Origin: Gnomoniopsis sp. IMI 355080
Taxonomy: Eukaryota > Ascomycota > Sordariomycetes > Diaporthales > Gnomoniaceae
Assembly (NCBI GenBank): GCA_027946555.1
Contig: JAPEVC010000005.1
Span: forward strand, 278,476-342,475
Direction of reading: 5' to 3'
Length of the DNA: 64,000 nucleotides
Shown: positions 60,439 through 64,000 of the stretch, piece after piece
How the letters are laid out: the number at the start of each line of letters is the position of its first letter
Numbering within the stretch: the first letter of the stretch is position 1
Notes under the pieces: model-generated
The model's database searches: none
Told to the model about the DNA's origin: nothing
What the model saw: the letters and a program-made list of their open reading frames with translations, nothing else
Program-made: the position numbers and the translations under genes

Positions 60439-61314
60439 TCACCATGTCCCATGCAACTTCGGCCTCCTCCTACTAACACCACTTCTGTTCTGTAGTCCTA
60501 TCCTCTCCGTCTTGAGTAGACTGTTCCACCTCGAGCTGACACTTTTGTAATCCTTTCCGGGTAGATTGCGCACACAATCCTCCCATACCTCCTTGGACAG
60601 GTCCATGTTCTTCACCTTCTCAAGGACGATCTCAACCAGCCGCGAATCATCTTCGACACTCCACTTGTCACCGAACCGAGTGACCTCGACGTGTGTTCCT
60701 TCGGACGGAGCAAGCTGGTGTTGTTCGAATGGTGATGCGCCTATCTTATGGAAGTCCTCCTTTGTGAGGCCCATTGGGACCTCTGGCGGCGCGATGCGCT
60801 GCCTCTTGGGCGTGGATGGTGCAGCGACTGGTGACCTCTGTAGATTTGTCTCGGCTCCCTTGAAGATGAAAATATCATTCGTAGGCTTCTCATCACTCTC
60901 GTCAAAGATGTTGATATTCTCCGAGTTCGCATTGAATGTATCGTTTGTGTCCTCTCTGCGGCCCTCATCCTCAACGGATCTCCTCCTCTTGTTGACACCG
61001 CGCGGTGGGGCAGTGCGTTTCTTGATTCGGTATCGTGGCAGCTCAGTCTGATTAAGGCTGGAAGTGGTTGTCTTGGCTTCGCGCCTCTTGAGACGTGGCT
61101 TCAGAGGACTAGACATGTGGGCGAGCGGGGGTGAGGGCAGCTGCGAGTTGCCATGGTGATTCGGTGAGGAAATGAGGCTGTGTAGGTTGCGGCAAGAGTT
61201 GATTAGGTTTCCAATAGCGCTTTGTGTAGAGGCGGGGCTTGAAGGTGGTGTGAAGAGCGAAGCCTGGAGTCGGGGTTGCGACGAGTCGCACGAGAAGGCC
61301 GACGGTAGAAGCAT
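60439..61314 (-). CDS. Myb/SANT-like domain protein
   Basis: Single exon, 291 residues. The N-terminal two thirds are low complexity: a Ser/Pro-rich start, then basic blocks (RLKRREAK, RIKKRTAPPRGVNKRRRS) fit for nuclear import, then an acidic segment. Around residues 170-185 lies a conserved-looking patch PKRQRIAPPEVPMGLTKEDF. The C-terminus has a single Myb/SANT-type unit, about 215-272: DKWSVEDDSRLVEIVLEKV, VWEDCVRNLPGKDYKSVSSRW, with tryptophans spaced as in Myb helices. A DNA- or histone-binding role is inferred from the domain; I do not recognise an orthologue. An internal Met at residue 67 is an alternative start. No intron is needed. Confidence 0.72.
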   Translation of the reverse strand: MLLPSAFSCDSSQPRLQASLFTPPSSPASTQSAIGNLINSCRNLHSLISSPNHHGNSQLPSPPLAHMSSPLKPRLKRREAKTTTSSLNQTELPRYRIKKRTAPPRGVNKRRRSVEDEGRREDTNDTFNANSENINIFDESDEKPTNDIFIFKGAETNLQRSPVAAPSTPKRQRIAPPEVPMGLTKEDFHKIGASPFEQHQLAPSEGTHVEVTRFGDKWSVEDDSRLVEIVLEKVKNMDLSKEVWEDCVRNLPGKDYKSVSSRWNSLLKTERIGLQNRSGVSRRRPKLHGTW

Positions 61315-64000
61315 CTTGTGGAAAGAGGGAAGGGGAATGCGCCGGGCGAATTTGCCAGTCGCACTTGTCTTGTGCTATTCTGAGCGGCCGAGAGTCTATA
61401 TGCGACACCTAGCGATCGAGGTGTCGAGGTGCGCGATCGGTTTGCGACAGGTATGGGAGGGTCGGTGTGGGATGCGAATGCGATGCGCCGGGCCGAACAA
61501 GGTTGCGCGGCGCAAGAACAGAGGTCGACAAGATGTCAGAGGTGTCGCAAGGGGAGAAGAGCGATGTGTGGGATCAGAGCCGGTCGAAATCAATCGTGTC
61601 AGAGGCAAACAATGGGCTTGTGTTTGGTGTTGAGGATAGGTAGGGAAAAAGGCGGCAGTAGTGCGGAGGAGGTAGAGGTAGGAATGAAAAAGACGGGAGG
61701 ACTTGGGATGGGCGGGAAGGGCTAGGCTGGGGGGGAATAAGTCGAGCGTAATAAGGGTTGGTCCCCAGTCGGCCACCCAAGCTACTTTGTAATATGGGGG
61801 CTCCACTCAGACGAGAGTACCTGCGCCCAGTAGTGGGTCTCTTGCGACAGGGGCCTCCCAGGCCCTGGCCCTTGTTTGGTGCAAGTCGAGGTACAGTACA
61901 TCTGTAACCCCCCCTACATGACCCTAGGCCGCCGGCCGCGAGAGAATGGTGCCCTTTCTGTCTCTCAAGTCTTGGGTCTATATCCCTCAAGGTGTCTCTG
62001 ATTAGGTCTGTGACGAACCAGACCGCCATTGACCTCTCGTCCCCCCCTCACCTCCTCACCGCGACCTGTCTAATTGTAAATCGCTGGCCAAACGTCTGTG
62101 CCTGTTGCGGTAGCCCTTCAGCAACTAGATCCCGCCTTCGAACCTTGTCTTCCCTCTCGCTGACGTCTGCCGTTTCTAACTCGATGACCTTTCCCTGTAC
62201 GAATCTTGTGCGCCCTCGAGGTCCAAGGTGCAAATCAATGCATCCTCTCTAAGAAAGCGTCCGCGACAAGGTCCAGGTCGTCTCCATGGATCTGCCATCC
62301 GCGGGCGTCATCGGTCTACTTTCGCGGCGGCATTGAAGGCACCTAAACTTCCAACTTCTGACTTCTGACCTCCTCCATGAGGCCATGTGCCTTGCTTCCG
62401 TCCCCCACGTGTGAGAGCCTGGATTGTCAGCCCGACGGACCGCAAAACTCGAAACAAGACAGACTTTCTGTTTTTAGTGCCTTGACTCTAGTGCCCTCAG
62501 TTTCGTCCTCCCTACAGTCTTGGGTCTGCGACTAACATCTCACTCATTGCCCTTGATACACTATTGACTGCATGTCACGCCGCCGTTGAAGGCCAATCGC
62601 ATGGGCCAATTGAGGGAGACCAAGTCTTGATACAGTCCAGCTAGTAAGTAGGTGAGGCAGATGGTGTTTTTGTACATGGGGACGGCGGTCAACTTCAACA
62701 AGTACAAGCTATAGATGTTACGATGTATCCCTCCCTATACTAGCACATTGCCTTGTTTGGCGATTTTTAATTCGGAGGCCAAATGCCTATACTACATCTC
62801 GATGGGCGCACACATTTCTCGATCCACGCCAGCCCGGAGGATGCTTCTAGATGCCATGTACGACATCATACCTAAAAGGCTGCTGCCCTGACACCCGCTG
62901 ACGAGCAGCTTTGGCAGCATATATCCAGCTATACTAAGTCACTCGGCAAGACGGCATGACAACAATTGCTGCCATCTTTCTGGCCCGGGTGCGAATCCAA
63001 ATATACCATATCGAATAGCATCTCGATCGCTTCTCATCTCGATCTTTCACGCTCGAAAACTTCCTTGATGAAACTAGCGAAGAATACCATCCAAGCTGCC
63101 AGACTGCCACATCTTCACAGTGATGACATAGCTTTTAAAATTGGATTTCACTTGTAATGGTTGATGAACGTGTGAAATGCCATAACCTCGGCGGTGCATG
63201 TCGTTGCGATGGCTGCTTTTGGCCCGGGAGATGCGCAACAGCCGAGACAGCCAGGCTGACTTCATCGTGGGGCCGAATGCCAAACTCTATCGAATTCCTC
63301 CGCCCAGTGCGCCCAGTGCGTCGGGAGTAGCCTTTCAATACCTGCCCTGCATCTGCAACCACTTTACGGGGTGCGCCTCTTCTCCCTTCTCGAGGGGAAC
63401 ATGACTCTTGCGCCCTTCCAGAACACCCTCACGTAGTCGTTCAACTTGCCAACCACTCACAACCTGTGCTTGTGGCCACGCCTTGCATAGTCTCAAGTCC
63501 TAAATTCAGTCTATTGGCCCGTCACATCACCAAGGGAGGGGTGGCAGTGAGCATCTTATGTATCTTCTGTAGCAAGCGTGCCTCATGGACCATGGCGCAC
63601 AATGGTCATGTGTGCATCACTTTCATAAGACACACCGTTCTCGCATCAGCGAGTCTATCCATTCAATCCCATGGCCACGATAGCAAGAATAATTGGGCCG
63701 TTCAACCGCCGCGACCGCTGCAAAGTATGTACCATTTCAGTTCACGTTTCCAGTCTGTGCCATAATCCGACCCTGCACTGCAACTGCGGGTTGTACAAAT
63801 TGACCCGGATTTGCGCGCCATGTGCGCCTATCTCACTAATAGAATGTCAGCATAGCGTATGAGAGACACACACACAGAGAGAAAGAGAGAGAGTGTGTGT
63901 GTCTGTGTGTGTGGGACTTGCATAGCCCACCTAGGTAACTATTGAGGGATCAAGAAGAGCGAGAGCCCAGGAACGCTCAAGGGGAGGGGGGAAGGGGAGG
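61315..64000. other. 2.7-kb spacer at the right edge
   Basis: No gene recognised. Left end is the promoter side of the Myb-like gene. Near the right edge are a CA/GA/TG microsatellite (63862-63914) and ACCTAGGT at 63929-63936. Confidence 0.5.
63862..63914 (+). repeat. Compound microsatellite (AC)n(AG)n(TG)n
   Basis: AC repeats, then interrupted AG repeats, then TG repeats. The AC and TG blocks are complementary, so the whole can fold as a hairpin with the AG block in the loop. Confidence 0.85.

Noticed and set aside
1..64000. CRISPR arrays, bacterial operons, insertion sequences, secondary-metabolite core genes
   Set aside because: None seen. The only tandem repeats are the micro- and minisatellites and the 80-bp repeat listed, and no PKS, NRPS or terpene cyclase is present.

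Overview
The window looks like nuclear DNA of a filamentous ascomycete, most likely a sordariomycete and perhaps Hypocreales. The basis is 50-200 nt GT-AG introns with CTAAC/CTGAC branch sites, eukaryotic housekeeping genes, 0.5-7 kb intergenic spacers, and proteins of fungal type (a SWIRM/amine-oxidase/HMG LSD1 homologue, a Clr5-domain protein, a CYP51 starting MGVLDEV). Nothing bacterial, viral or mitochondrial was seen. The order-level placement is a judgement from protein style, not from a search.

Left third (1-25 kb): the 5' part of DNA topoisomerase I (minus) is divergent from ATP synthase gamma (plus). ATP3 converges on a large LSD1-type demethylase gene (minus). Next come VPS33 and a UBE2W-like ubiquitin-conjugating enzyme (both minus), then four plus-strand genes: a CaMK-I-like kinase, a Clr5-domain protein, the NuA4 subunit EAF6 and a cytosolic DPP5-like S9 peptidase.

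Middle (25-47 kb) is gene-poor: a coiled-coil protein of unknown function, a poorly conserved multi-exon gene or relic at about 28.3-29.4 kb, a Golgi-type fucosyltransferase-like membrane protein, a Kip2/KipA-type kinesin, and an STK19-family protein. A spacer of nearly 7 kb lies upstream of the kinesin.

Right part (47-64 kb): CYP51 (azole target, ergosterol pathway), a DUF3074 START-like gene and a second P450 lie in tandem on the plus strand. They are followed by a decayed pyroglutamyl-peptidase I pseudogene (minus), a tRNA-like relic next to an 80-bp tandem repeat, and a Myb/SANT-like protein gene (minus).

Most genes are unrelated housekeeping functions (chromatin: TOP1, LSD1, EAF6, Clr5; trafficking: VPS33; cytoskeleton: kinesin; signalling: CaMK), so this is an ordinary chromosome-arm segment, not a biosynthetic cluster. 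The points I find most worth following are the pyroglutamyl peptidase pseudogene, the unidentified spliced gene near 29 kb, the dispersed ACCTAGGT palindrome confined to spacers, the tRNA-like/tandem-repeat element near 58.3 kb, and the CYP51-DUF3074-P450 tandem. I found no convincing wholly new system. Exon boundaries are inferred by eye from splice consensus, reading frame and family similarity.
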